Below are positions 1-7,343 of a stretch of DNA of 21,144 bases, piece by piece. The notes beneath the pieces were generated by a model. It saw only the letters and a program-made list of their open reading frames with translations. It was not told the DNA's origin and did no database searches. Positions within the stretch are counted from its first letter, which is position 1; each line of letters begins with the position of its first letter. Source of the stretch: DATCVR01 sp036566745 (GTDB lineage Bacteria; Actinomycetota; Actinomycetes; Jiangellales; Jiangellaceae); assembly GCA_036566745.1 (NCBI GenBank), contig DATCVR010000052.1, forward strand, positions 1 to 21,144, in the 5' to 3' direction. The position numbers and the translations under genes are program-made.

Positions 1-27
1 GCTGCGGGTGTGGCAGAAGGGCGCTGA

Positions 28-862
28 GTACGTCGATCAGGTCCCTTCGAAGACCTCGAGGCCCTGAGAGCGGCAGCAGCGCTGCCGGTGTCGAGGTTCG
101 CTCCGCTGGTTGATATCCCGGAACGTACCTATCGCCGGCGGCTGGTCCGGCTGCGCGGTGGTGTTTCGGTGAAGGGTCCGTGGCCGGCGCCGCGGGTGGC
201 CGCGATCGAGGTGCTCGCGGCGAAGTACGCCGCTGACTGGCCAGCGTGGGGTCATCGCAAGATCGCGGCGATGATGCGCGCCGACAGCATCGACGCCTCG
301 ACCTCGACGGTGGAGCGGGCGTTGCGGCGTCGCGGGTTGCTGCTGCCGCGCGGATACCGGGCCGACCGTAAGTCCTGGCTGTCTTGCGGCGTCGTGTGTT
401 CCGCGACCCGCCCACCGAACGCAACCGGGTCTGGCAGACCGACTTCTCCGAGTTCGAAACCAGCAGCGGAGGGATCTGGCGGATCTGCGCGCCGACCGCG
501 GCACCCTCGACCTGCTCGACGAGGACACCGGTGAGATCGTGCGCACCATCCCCGCCCCGATCGGCGTCGTCTCCGACAACGGGCCCTGCTTCCGCGGCGC
601 CACCTTCGCCGAAGCCTTCACCGGCGACGACCCCCTGTTGCGCCACGTCCGCACCCGGATCAGGAGCCCGTAGACCAACGGCGTCATCGAACGCTTCTTC
701 GGCACCCTCAAATACGAACACCTCTACCGCGCCCACATCGCCTCCGGAGACGCCCTCGCCGTCGAAACCAACTGGTTCCGCCACGTCTACAACACCATCC
801 GACCCCACCAAGCCCTCGGCGACCAGACCCCACGGCAGCCCTACTTTCAGGCGGCGTCATGA
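28..862 (+). pseudogene. IS3/IS481-like transposase, degenerate
   Basis: This is a relic of a DDE transposase (rve integrase core) whose pieces lie in three frames. The first piece (from about 28, frame of 88) carries a helix-turn-helix part with WGHRKIAAMM and ERALRRRGLL. Near 377 a single lost G shifts the frame. The next piece carries RVFRDPPTERN and WQTDFSEFE, which includes the first catalytic Asp. At about 476-485 an internal deletion joins this to a third frame with SDNGPCF (second Asp), NGVIERFFGTLK (catalytic Glu) and NTIRPHQALGD, ending at the TGA at 860-862. A TAG at 671-673 replaces the expected Gln just before TNGVIERF. The 5' end may lie outside the window. The family follows from the motif order; IS3 and IS481 cannot be separated firmly. 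It cannot make active transposase. Confidence 0.85.
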
Positions 863-950
863 TGGCCTTGGCTATGGCCACTCGGCAGCAAACCCTCCAT
901 CTCCATACGATGCGGCAGCCCCTACCCCGACCAGCCCCTGGATGCCCTGC

Positions 951-1559
951 ATGCTCGATGAGCGCTGTGTCTACCTCGCCGCCGTTTTGAATCTGACGGG
1001 TTCGGCCAGCTACGTAGTAGCAACGTTGAAGGGCCGAGCCCGTCCGAACAAGGTCAGCTATTTCGTGTGGACGTTGGCTTCTCTGATCGCGTTCGGCGCC
1101 GAGCTCGGCCAGGGCGTGGGCATTCAGTCCGTGATGACGTTAATGTTCGGCTTGGGGCCGGCGATGATCTTCATGGCGTCGTTCGCCAACTCCCAGGCAT
1201 ATTGGCGGGTTACTCGCTTCGACCTCGTGTGCGGTGGCATGTCTGTGGTCGCGCTTGGAGTATGGATCGGCGCCGGCCAGGGAACGGCGGCCATCGCGTT
1301 GACCATCATCGCGAGGGCGCTTGGCGCCGTGCCGACCGTCATCAAGTCCTACCGACATCCGCGAACCGAGAGTCCTTGGGTGTTCTGGTTGGGCGCGGTC
1401 AGCGCTGCGATCACGATACTGACGATCGACACCTGGGACTTCGCTCATTTCGGCTTCCCTGCCTACGTCCTTGCGATCTGCGGTCTACTCGCCGCCCTCA
1501 TCACGTTCCGGATCGGTGAACGGACCAAGGCGCCGGTGACCACAATCCAGACCCGGTGA
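951..1559 (+). CDS. PQ-loop/SemiSWEET-like membrane protein
   Basis: This encodes a 202-residue very hydrophobic protein with about seven predicted membrane segments (near residues 7-25, 36-54, 60-80, 90-108, 111-127, 142-160 and 165-185). Two internally similar units are visible: YVVATLKGRARPNKVSYFVW near the N-terminus, and AVPTVIKSYRHP followed by ESPWVFWL in the second half. This arrangement resembles PQ-loop/MtN3 (SWEET) half-repeats, which move small solutes such as sugars. The family assignment is inference from that pattern, and the substrate is unknown. The reading frame stays open upstream into the transposase relic, but that part is not membrane-like, so I start at the ATG at 951; ATG 942 is an alternative. 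No good ribosome binding site is seen, so the start is uncertain. It sits between two transposase relics, suggesting a passenger or insertion-flanked gene. Confidence 0.65.
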   Translation: MLDERCVYLAAVLNLTGSASYVVATLKGRARPNKVSYFVWTLASLIAFGAELGQGVGIQSVMTLMFGLGPAMIFMASFANSQAYWRVTRFDLVCGGMSVVALGVWIGAGQGTAAIALTIIARALGAVPTVIKSYRHPRTESPWVFWLGAVSAAITILTIDTWDFAHFGFPAYVLAICGLLAALITFRIGERTKAPVTTIQTR

Positions 1560-1574
1560 CCATGCAATGCCAGT

Positions 1575-1644
1575 CAAGATCAAAATCCGCCGATTTCTTG
1601 ACGCAAGACGCATCTCTCGTGCGTCACACGTCTGGCAGGGTCCG
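1575..1644 (+). repeat. Direct repeat copy 1 (IS-end-like)
   Basis: A ~70-bp segment matches 2999-3067 in the same orientation. The first 17 bases differ at 2 positions, a 7-base unmatched block follows, and then comes TGACGCAAGAC. Inside is a perfect 7-bp inverted repeat, TGACGCA-N14-TGCGTCA (1599-1605 and 1620-1626). This copy lies directly upstream of the second transposase relic, which suggests the subterminal or left-end region of the element. Confidence 0.7.
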
Positions 1645-1650
1645 GCTGGA

Positions 1651-1923
1651 ATGGCCAGCTCAGGGATGGTGGCGTCGCTGGCGGAGGCGGCGCATGGGAC
1701 GTCGGCGCAGACGGTGGGGCGCTGGCGGGACCGGTTCATCGACGCCGGAAAGGCCGGGCTGGAGAGCGCCGCGGACTGGCCGGCCTGGGGGCACCGCAAG
1801 ATCGCGGCGATGATGCGCACCGACGGCATCGACGCCTCGACCTCTACCGAGCCCACATCCCCTCCGGCGACGCCCTCGCCGCCGAAACCACCGGGTTCCC
1901 GCCACGTCTACAACACCATCCGA
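1651..1923 (+). pseudogene. Internally deleted transposase relic
   Basis: This is a second, shorter derivative related to the relic at 28-862. It begins with a helix-turn-helix part (AAHGTSAQTVGRWRDRF, DAGKAGLES) not present in the window's first copy. It then joins a segment about 91% identical over ~77 bp to 229-305 (WGHRKIAAMM). After ACCTC it jumps to the part equivalent to 726 onward (YRAHI, GDALA, HVYNTIR), with a further one-base insertion near 1898-1900. Everything in between, including all catalytic DDE motifs, is missing. The ACCTC at the junction occurs at both parental breakpoints, which fits deletion by short homology. Non-coding in practice. Confidence 0.75.
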
Positions 1924-2031
1924 TCGACGCTTGCGTTCTGGCCCACGAGATGGCTCCTCTTGCCCCGGATTGACGTAGATAGTGTCAGCGGCTGTTTGCC
2001 AGCTTCGGGGTAGAGACAGGAGCAACGAACA

Positions 2032-2937
2032 ATGGATGCCGTCCTCGAGATCGTGCCGCTGGTCGTCGTCTTCGCGGCCAGCTATGCGGTCAAACGGGCT
2101 GGATTGTTGACAGCCGATGACGGTGGTGCGCTGCTTCGAGTCGTGTTCTACCTCGGCGTTCCGCCGCTCATCTTCATGTCTCTAGCTAGCGTCGAGCTCG
2201 ACGCCTCATTCTTGAGGCTTGGTCTTGTGGCTCCCGTCGTCATCGGGTTCTCGCTCTTGGTTGTGCTCGTCCTTCGTCGCACCGCGTTGAAGGGGGTGGA
2301 TGCTGCGGCGTTCGGCCCGTTCCTGACCGGCGTCGTCGTGATGAACACCGGTTTCCTGTTGCCCTTTGTCGAGCGGATCGCCGGTGCGGAAGGTATCGCA
2401 CGGCTAGCTGTGATCGATGCCTTCGTGGGCATCATGACGTTCTCCGTCGTGTACCTGGCCGTCGTGAGGGTGGCTCACGATCGACCGGACACCGCCTTCC
2501 TGGTGAAGAAGCTGCTGATCTCGCCACCGATGTGGGCCCTCGTCGCGGCACTCCTCGTGCAACTCGTCGGCGTGACGCCACCCGTAGTCATCACGGAGTC
2601 GCTCGAGGTGGCGGCCAGGATCGTCGGCACCGCGGTGCTCATTGCCCTGGGCCTCAAGTTCGAGCCACATATCCGCCGCCCTGGCCTCCTCACCCTTGCC
2701 GTTGGTCTGCGATTCGGCCTCGGCGCGGTAGTCGGGATGGGCCTCATCGCCGCCCTAGGACTGGAGGGCATCGACGCCGGCGTGGCGATGTTCGCATGCC
2801 TTGCGCCCACGGGATTCAACGCCATCACGTTCGCCGAACTGGAGAAGCTCGATGTCCAGTTCGCCGCGGCAGTCGTATCGGCCGGCCTGCTCATCGCGGT
2901 GGCTGCGTCCCCGCTGACGACACAACTCCTCCGCTGA
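2032..2937 (+). CDS. AEC-family transporter (Mem_trans)
   Basis: This encodes a 301-residue integral membrane protein with about ten hydrophobic segments. It has the layout of the auxin efflux carrier (AEC/Mem_trans) family: five helices, a charged central loop (about residues 147-162, HDRPDTAFLVKK), then five more. Family-like features are the early FYLGVPPLIFMSL stretch (residues 39-51), NTGFLLPFVE (105-114) and the C-terminal ACLAPTGFNAITFAE region (255-269). AEC proteins are secondary carriers for organic anions such as malate or for amphipathic acids; the substrate here is unknown. The ATG at 2032 follows CAGGAG (2017-2022) at a 9-base spacing. A weak -35-like TTGACG lies at 1970-1975 without a clear -10. 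Direct repeats at 1575-1644 and 2999-3067 bracket the gene together with a transposase relic. Confidence 0.9.
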   Translation: MDAVLEIVPLVVVFAASYAVKRAGLLTADDGGALLRVVFYLGVPPLIFMSLASVELDASFLRLGLVAPVVIGFSLLVVLVLRRTALKGVDAAAFGPFLTGVVVMNTGFLLPFVERIAGAEGIARLAVIDAFVGIMTFSVVYLAVVRVAHDRPDTAFLVKKLLISPPMWALVAALLVQLVGVTPPVVITESLEVAARIVGTAVLIALGLKFEPHIRRPGLLTLAVGLRFGLGAVVGMGLIAALGLEGIDAGVAMFACLAPTGFNAITFAELEKLDVQFAAAVVSAGLLIAVAASPLTTQLLR

Positions 2938-2998
2938 GTCCTCGTCTGGTCCTCGCCGCCGAACACCATGACCGTGGGCCTGGCAACCAACCACCCGA

Positions 2999-3067
2999 CA
3001 AGATCCAACTCCGCCACCAACGTGACGCAAGACATCCCTGAGGTGCGTCAGACGTTGTGGCAGGTCC
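2999..3067 (+). repeat. Direct repeat copy 2 (solo IS-end-like)
   Basis: Second copy of the ~70-bp repeat at 1575-1644. It has the same TGACGCA-N14-TGCGTCA core (3023-3029 and 3044-3050) followed by a related GACGTTGTGGCAGGTCCG tail. No transposase sequence follows it, so it is a solo end or recombination remnant. The rest of the 2938-3235 gap holds no gene; only a weak hairpin (CTTCGG-N5-CCGAAG, 3195-3211) lies downstream of the minus-strand stop at 3236. Confidence 0.7.
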
Positions 3068-3235
3068 GAAGTTGACCAGTCACGAAGGGTGTGTGGGTGA
3101 GGGGATCCCTATCCGGACGGATCGTCCGTGGTGAAGAACAGGATCGATCCGACAGGGACGTCACCATCGCCTCGGCACACAGCGCCACGAGATCCTTCGG
3201 CCGCCCCGAAGCCCGGGCCGATCCGAGCGGGGTAC

Positions 3236-3799
3236 TCAGCGCCTGGTCTCGTACCTGGTCAGCACCACGCCGTCGGGAAACGTCCGGGTCTCCACCAGGC
3301 TTAGGTTCACCCAGTTGTCCAGGGCTGTGAAGAACGGCGTGCCGCCGCCCACCAGGACCGGATGGGTGACGATCGCGTACTCGTCGATCAGCCCGGCCCT
3401 CATGGCCGCTGCGGCGAGTGTGGCACCGCCGATGTCCATGGGGCCGCCGTCCTCGGCCTTGAGCCTGGTGATCTCGGTGACCGCGTCGCCGGTGACCAGA
3501 CGGGTGTTCCAGTCGACCGTGGTGGTCGTCGAGGAGAACACCACCTTCGGCATGTCCCGCCAGCGGCCGGCGAACTCGATCGCCGCCGGTGTGGCGCCAG
3601 GCTGCTGGTCGGCGTGCGGCCAGTCGGAGCTCATCGTCTCCCACAGTTTGCGTCCGTACAGTGCCAGGCCCGTCGCGTCCACCCGATCGGACCACCACTG
3701 GAACAGCTCGTCGCTCGGCACGCTCCAGCCGAGGTCGTCGCCGGGCGCGGCGATATAGCCGTCCAGGCTCAGGTTCATGGCAAAGGTCAGTTTCCGCAT
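3236..3799 (-). CDS. RibD-C/dihydrofolate reductase-like protein (A)
   Basis: This encodes a 187-residue protein of the RibD C-terminal/dihydrofolate-reductase-like fold. Such proteins bind NADPH and reduce small heterocyclic or other substrates; the actual substrate is not readable from sequence. Typical features are the N-terminal MNLSLDGYIA (residues 8-17), LYGRKLWETM (47-56), the glycine-rich GGATLAAAAMRAGLIDEY in the second half, and HPVLVGGGTPFF near the C-terminus. It is the last gene of the ArsR-SRPBCC-RibD-C operon, 36 bases after the SRPBCC gene, and is probably repressed by the ArsR-type protein. Length is normal for the family. It is similar in type to the two genes at 4975-6199 but clearly diverged from them. 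It should act in the cytoplasm. Confidence 0.88.
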   Translation of the reverse strand: MRKLTFAMNLSLDGYIAAPGDDLGWSVPSDELFQWWSDRVDATGLALYGRKLWETMSSDWPHADQQPGATPAAIEFAGRWRDMPKVVFSSTTTTVDWNTRLVTGDAVTEITRLKAEDGGPMDIGGATLAAAAMRAGLIDEYAIVTHPVLVGGGTPFFTALDNWVNLSLVETRTFPDGVVLTRYETRR

Positions 3800-3835
3800 G
3801 GCGTCAGCTTCCTGTGAGTCGGTACTCGCCCCATG

Positions 3836-4318
3836 TCATGACACCTCGAGATCGGCCTGGGTGCGGGCCAGCGCGGCGTCCAGCTTGGCGAACGCCTCGC
3901 CCCAGCCGCCCTCGCTGGGGCGGGCCAGGTGCTCGGCGAGCCACTGCCGGATCTCCAGCCGGGTGCGCCCGCCGGCCTCGTCGTGGAACTCGAACCGGAA
4001 CCGCGTCCGGAACGGCTCGACGCCCTCCTGCAGCCGGCCGCCGACCTGCATGACGCCCGCGAGCAGCTTGCCGTCGGCGATGTCGGTGAGGTCGATGTGG
4101 ATGTGGACGCGGATGCCGGGATCGTCGGCGGAGACCTCCGTCCACCGCTGGTGGCCGCCGGGGCGAACGTCGCACTCGATCTCGTCGCGCGGCAGTGAGT
4201 GGCCGGCCGGGCCCCACCACTGTGCCAGGTGGTCCGGATCGGTGAAGGCCTTGTAGACGAGCTCGCGCGGCGCGTCGAACACGCGCGTGACGGTGAGCTG
4301 TGGGGCTTCGGTGTCCAT
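3836..4318 (-). CDS. SRPBCC/AHSA1-domain protein
   Basis: This encodes a 160-residue START-like (SRPBCC, AHSA1-type) protein, a fold with a deep hydrophobic cavity that binds lipids or other small ligands. The family signature is visible: VTRVFDAPRELVYKAFTDP and HLAQWWGP near the N-terminus, an ECDVRPGG strand, and the C-terminal long helix (GGWGEAFAKLDAALA). Its ATG directly abuts the TGA of the ArsR-type gene with no intervening base, so the two are translationally coupled. This ArsR-SRPBCC pairing is common in actinobacteria, and it is usual to infer that the SRPBCC protein handles a compound connected to the regulator. The ligand is unknown. Confidence 0.88.
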   Translation of the reverse strand: MDTEAPQLTVTRVFDAPRELVYKAFTDPDHLAQWWGPAGHSLPRDEIECDVRPGGHQRWTEVSADDPGIRVHIHIDLTDIADGKLLAGVMQVGGRLQEGVEPFRTRFRFEFHDEAGGRTRLEIRQWLAEHLARPSEGGWGEAFAKLDAALARTQADLEVS

Positions 4319-4663
4319 TCAGAGCTCCTTCTCCGCGGCGGTCTGCACCGCGGCGAGATGGGCGTCGAGGCGGGTCAGCGAGGAGTCCCAGAACCGCCGG
4401 TAGCGCTCGATCCAGTCGGCCGCCTCGCGCAGCGGCGCGGCCTCGAGGCGGCTACCGCGCCACTTGCCCGACCGCGTCCGCGAGATCAGCGCCGCGCGCT
4501 CGAGCACCTTCAGGTGCCGCGACACCGCCGGCATCGAGATGGGCAGCGGCTCAGTGAGCTCGGTGACCGTGGCGTCGCGCTCGGCCAGCTGGGCCAGGAT
4601 CGTCCGCCGGGTCGGGTCCGCGAGTGCTGCGAACACCGCGCTGAGCTGGTCGGTGCCGGCCAT
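4319..4663 (-). CDS. ArsR-type winged-helix repressor
   Basis: This encodes a 114-residue winged-helix transcription factor of the ArsR/SmtB superfamily. The core is FAALADPTRRTILAQLAE, followed by ISMPAVSRHLKVLERAALI (recognition helix) and a short wing containing RTRSGKWRGSRL. No Cys or other metal-binding motif is present, so this is the non-metal subgroup often paired with SRPBCC proteins. It is the first gene of a three-gene minus-strand operon. The ATG at 4663 is preceded by a G-rich Shine-Dalgarno (AAAGGGGGG). The inverted repeat at 4682-4697 just upstream is the likely autoregulatory operator. Inducer unknown. Confidence 0.92.
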   Translation of the reverse strand: MAGTDQLSAVFAALADPTRRTILAQLAERDATVTELTEPLPISMPAVSRHLKVLERAALISRTRSGKWRGSRLEAAPLREAADWIERYRRFWDSSLTRLDAHLAAVQTAAEKEL

Positions 4664-4681
4664 CCAAGGCCCCCCTTTCGC

Positions 4682-4697
4682 TTAACCGATATGTTAA
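4682..4697 (-). promoter_or_regulatory. Candidate ArsR operator
   Basis: A perfect inverted repeat, TTAAC-N6-GTTAA, lies in a short AT-rich island 19 bases upstream of the ArsR-type start codon. Winged-helix repressors of this kind bind such dyads and shut off their own operon. The position, overlapping the expected core promoter, fits autorepression; the binding itself is inferred. Confidence 0.65.
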
Positions 4698-4974
4698 ACA
4701 AACCGGAGCCGGGCGACGTTGTCAAGGCGGCGACATGAAACGATCAAGGTGCGTGAGGCCGGAGCGGCGGACCCGGCGTACAGACCAGCCCGCACGGAAA
4801 AGTCATCGGTCAGGCCACGCCGAGGCCCGGTTCACCACCACGCCAAGCGGATGCTGCGGACGGAAGGGAACCGCCCACGCACACCCGACACCGCGGGCGC
4901 CCGGACCGCCATCACCTTGACCAGCGGTGTTGCAGATACCCGTACGGTGAAATCTCACCCGGCCACACCAGGGG
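4698..4974. other. Intergenic stretch without a gene
   Basis: No reading frame here looks like a protein. It separates the ArsR operon promoter from the 3' end of the gene at 4975. A small hairpin (GGTGA-AATC-TCACC, 4946-4959) lies 15 bases beyond that minus-strand stop and might act as a weak transcription end, but it has no T-run. Confidence 0.4.
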
Positions 4975-5553
4975 TCAGACATGCACGGTGGGCCGGTAGA
5001 CGAGCTCGTGGGTATGGCCGTCGAGCGTCCGGCTCTCGATCAGCTCGAGGTCGAAGTCGGCCCCGCCCTGGAAGATCGGTTCCAGTCCGGTCCGACTGGT
5101 GATCACCGGGAAGACCGTCACCTGAACGCGGTCGACCAGACCGGCGGCCATCAGCGCCCGGTTCAGCGACAGGCTGCCGTGCGAGCGCAACGGCACCTCG
5201 GACTCCTCCTTGAGCCGGGCGACGATGTCGACGGCGTCGCCGCTCACGACGGTCGCGTCCGGCCAGTCGAGCGGTCCTTCCAGGGTGCTCGACACCACCG
5301 TGGCCGGCAGGTTCCGCATCCGGGTGACCCATGGGTCCCGCACCTCGGACTCCTCGGTGCTCGACGCCAGCATCTGCACGAATGCCCGATAGGTGTTGGC
5401 GCCGAAGACCATCCGCTGCTCCTGGTCGTACAGCGCGAGGCGGTGTTCGAGCAGTTCGGGGCCCTGCTTGCCCCAGTAGCCGGTCCAGTTGCCGCTGGCG
5501 GCGCCGAAACCGTCGAGGCTGGTGAAGACGTCGAAGGTGTAGGTAGCGGTCAT
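4975..5553 (-). CDS. RibD-C/dihydrofolate reductase-like protein (B)
   Basis: This encodes a 192-residue RibD-C-like reductase. Visible features are FTSLDGFGAAS (residues 10-20), a central FGANTYRAF, the ATVVSGDAVDIVARLK strand-helix, then HGSLSLNRALMAAGLVDRV and the VFPVI strand. The frame is open a further 44 codons upstream, but that part overlaps the preceding gene antiparallel to nothing useful and is low complexity. The ATG at 5553 is preceded by GAGGAGATCATC, an excellent ribosome binding site, so it is chosen. It lies 37 bases after the paralogue at 5591-6199 and is probably co-transcribed with it. Substrate unknown; NADPH binding is inferred from the family. Confidence 0.88.
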   Translation of the reverse strand: MTATYTFDVFTSLDGFGAASGNWTGYWGKQGPELLEHRLALYDQEQRMVFGANTYRAFVQMLASSTEESEVRDPWVTRMRNLPATVVSSTLEGPLDWPDATVVSGDAVDIVARLKEESEVPLRSHGSLSLNRALMAAGLVDRVQVTVFPVITSRTGLEPIFQGGADFDLELIESRTLDGHTHELVYRPTVHV

Positions 5554-5590
5554 GATGATCTCCTCGGTGGTCGTCTGCACGTCAGATGCT

Positions 5591-6199
5591 TCAGTCGGTG
5601 GCGTACTGCGGGCGCCCGGCCGGCCGGTAGACCTGGAGCGTGATGCCCTTCGGGAAGGCTCGCGATTCGACCAGGTCGAGCGCAATGTCCGGGCCGGAGT
5701 CGGGGAACAGCCGCGTGCCCTGACCGACGACCACCGGGACGACGAGCAGATTCAGCTCGTCCACGAGGTCGTTCTCGAGCAACCACCGGGTCAGGGCACC
5801 ACTGCCGTGGACCTGCAGCTCCCCGCCCTGCGCGGCCTTCAGCTCGCCGATGGCCGCCACGACGTCACCGGACAGCACGGTCGAGTCCGCCCAGTGCGGG
5901 TCGGTGAGCGTGTTCGACGCCACATACTTGGGCCGTGTGTTCAAGGCACGTCCGATGGGCGTGTTCACCATGTCCTCCATCGCGCCCCAGGTGCCGGCGA
6001 AGAAGTCGTAGGTCCGCCGGCCGAACAGGAACGCGTCGGCGCGCTCGTACACCTCGTCGACGAACGTGATGGCCTCGCCGTCGAACAGCGGCAGGGCCCA
6101 GCCGCCGCGCTCGAATCCGGGGTCGAGGTTCTCGTCCGCCCCGCCGTTCGCCTGCATCACTCCGTCGACGGTGATCTGGATGGTGGCCGTCAGCTTCAT
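5591..6199 (-). CDS. RibD-C/dihydrofolate reductase-like protein (C)
   Basis: This encodes a 202-residue RibD-C-like reductase, the first of a two-gene minus-strand unit. It shows ITVDGVMQANGG (residues 9-20), FLFGRRTYDFFAGTW, a DSTVLSGDVVAAIGELK segment, then VHGSGALTRWLLENDLVDEL and VVPVVVGQGTRLF, the usual order for this family. The ATG at 6199 follows a purine-rich GGAAGGGGGAA; an upstream ATG at 6337 would add a Glu/Arg-rich tail with no family similarity and is rejected. It is divergent from the epimerase at 6429, so the region 6200-6428 must hold promoters for both sides. No ECF41-like site was found facing this gene. Confidence 0.88.
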   Translation of the reverse strand: MKLTATIQITVDGVMQANGGADENLDPGFERGGWALPLFDGEAITFVDEVYERADAFLFGRRTYDFFAGTWGAMEDMVNTPIGRALNTRPKYVASNTLTDPHWADSTVLSGDVVAAIGELKAAQGGELQVHGSGALTRWLLENDLVDELNLLVVPVVVGQGTRLFPDSGPDIALDLVESRAFPKGITLQVYRPAGRPQYATD

Positions 6200-6359
6200 G
6201 ATCGCGGTTCCCCCTTCCTCGGGGCGCCCCTCGTGGGCGACCTCTTCACCCCTGCTACGAACGCCTCTCCCCCGATCCGACACCTCGTCCCCGAACTCTT
6301 TCGAGGACTCTCGCGTCCAGCGCCGATCGAACTGCACCGTCCACAGCGCCCGCTTCGGA

Positions 6360-6386
6360 TGTCACAGGCTGCCGGGCTGTCTCGTC
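6360..6386 (+). promoter_or_regulatory. Candidate ECF41 promoter P1
   Basis: The -35 element TGTCACA (6360-6366) is followed by exactly 16 bases and then CGTC (6383-6386), with TGTCT directly before CGTC. From memory of the ECF41 literature, TGTCACA/CGTC is the group's reported promoter consensus. It lies 42 bases before the epimerase ATG, and the second gene of that operon encodes an ECF41 factor, so autoregulation is likely. Confidence 0.8.
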
Positions 6387-6428
6387 ATCGGGGATGAGAG
6401 CCAGTACCGGATCGAGGAGTGTGACGTG

Positions 6429-7343
6429 ATGCGAGTGTTCGTGGCCGGTGGGACCGGGGTCGTCGGGCGGCGGCTGGTGCCGCAGTTGGTGGCGCGTGGT
6501 CACCAGGTGACCGCGACGACGACGAGCGCGGGCAAGTTGGGGCTGCTGAGGCACCTGGGCGCCGAGGGCATCGTGATGGACGGGCTGGACGCGGCTGCGG
6601 TCGGCGAGGCGGTGGCCTCGGCCCGGCCGGACGCGATCGTGAATCAGATGACCGCTCTGTCCATGGCGCACGCCGGCAAGCCCAACCTACGGAAAGCCGA
6701 CCGCTTCTTCGCCGCCACCAACCGGCTCCGCAGCGAGGGGACCGACCACCTGCTGGCCGCGGCCGAGGCGACCGGTGTCTCCCACGTCGTCGCCCAGGGC
6801 CACGCGAGCATGAACGGAATCCGCACGGGTGGATGGGTCAAGACCGAGGAGGACCCGCTGGAGGTGATCGAGGGGACGAAGGCGATCCGCCACCTCGAGG
6901 ATGCGGTGGTCAGGGGCGGCGGGGCAGTATTGCGCTACGGCGGGTTCTACGGGCCCGGCGCCAACGACGATCAGGTCGACCTCGTACGGAGGCGAACGTT
7001 CCCGCTTGTCGGGGACGGCACCGGGTACTTCTCGTGGGTGCATCTCGACGACGCGGCGAGCGCTACCGTACTGGCGGTGGAACTGCACGCGACAGGCGTC
7101 TTCAATATCGTCGACGACGAGCCGGCTCCGGTCAGCGAGTGGCTGCCCTATCTCGCTGAATGCGCCGGGGCCAAGCCGCCGCGACGCGTCCCGGCATGGC
7201 TGGCCAGGCTGCTCGCCGGCGAGATGGCCGTGGGCATGATGACCGAGGGGCGCGGCTTCTCCAACGCCAAGGCGAAGCGGGAGCTCGGCTGGGAGCTGCG
7301 CTACCCCTCGTGGCGCCAGGGGTTCAAGGAGGAGCTGACGTGA
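6429..7343 (+). CDS. NAD(P)-dependent epimerase/dehydratase-family protein
   Basis: This encodes a 304-residue atypical short-chain dehydrogenase/epimerase with an N-terminal Rossmann motif, VAGGTGVVGRRLV (GxxGxxG, residues 4-16). It continues with DAIVNQMTALS, a GHASMNGIR region, LRYGGFYGPGA (the FYGPG motif typical of epimerases), WVHLDDAA, and a C-terminal AKRELGWELRYPSWRQGF typical of the family. The usual YxxxK is not obvious; the Tyr of the GGFYGPG region is not the catalytic one. The ATG at 6429 follows GAGGAGTGTGACGTG; the longer frame upstream is antisense to the RibD-C gene. It overlaps the next gene by 4 bases (GTGA). ECF41 factors are typically linked to carboxymuconolactone decarboxylase, oxidoreductase or epimerase genes, so this is the probable target gene of the sigma factor. 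Confidence 0.9.
   Translation: MRVFVAGGTGVVGRRLVPQLVARGHQVTATTTSAGKLGLLRHLGAEGIVMDGLDAAAVGEAVASARPDAIVNQMTALSMAHAGKPNLRKADRFFAATNRLRSEGTDHLLAAAEATGVSHVVAQGHASMNGIRTGGWVKTEEDPLEVIEGTKAIRHLEDAVVRGGGAVLRYGGFYGPGANDDQVDLVRRRTFPLVGDGTGYFSWVHLDDAASATVLAVELHATGVFNIVDDEPAPVSEWLPYLAECAGAKPPRRVPAWLARLLAGEMAVGMMTEGRGFSNAKAKRELGWELRYPSWRQGFKEELT

Noticed and set aside
384..950. N-terminal extension of the membrane protein into the transposase relic
   Set aside because: The extension is a mixture of transposase frames, Ser/Thr/Pro-rich out of frame, and not part of a membrane protein.
1595..1960. Complete MITE with terminal inverted repeats
   Set aside because: The left-end-like sequence has no convincing inverted partner on the right; only a short ACGAGATG match near 1945-1952.
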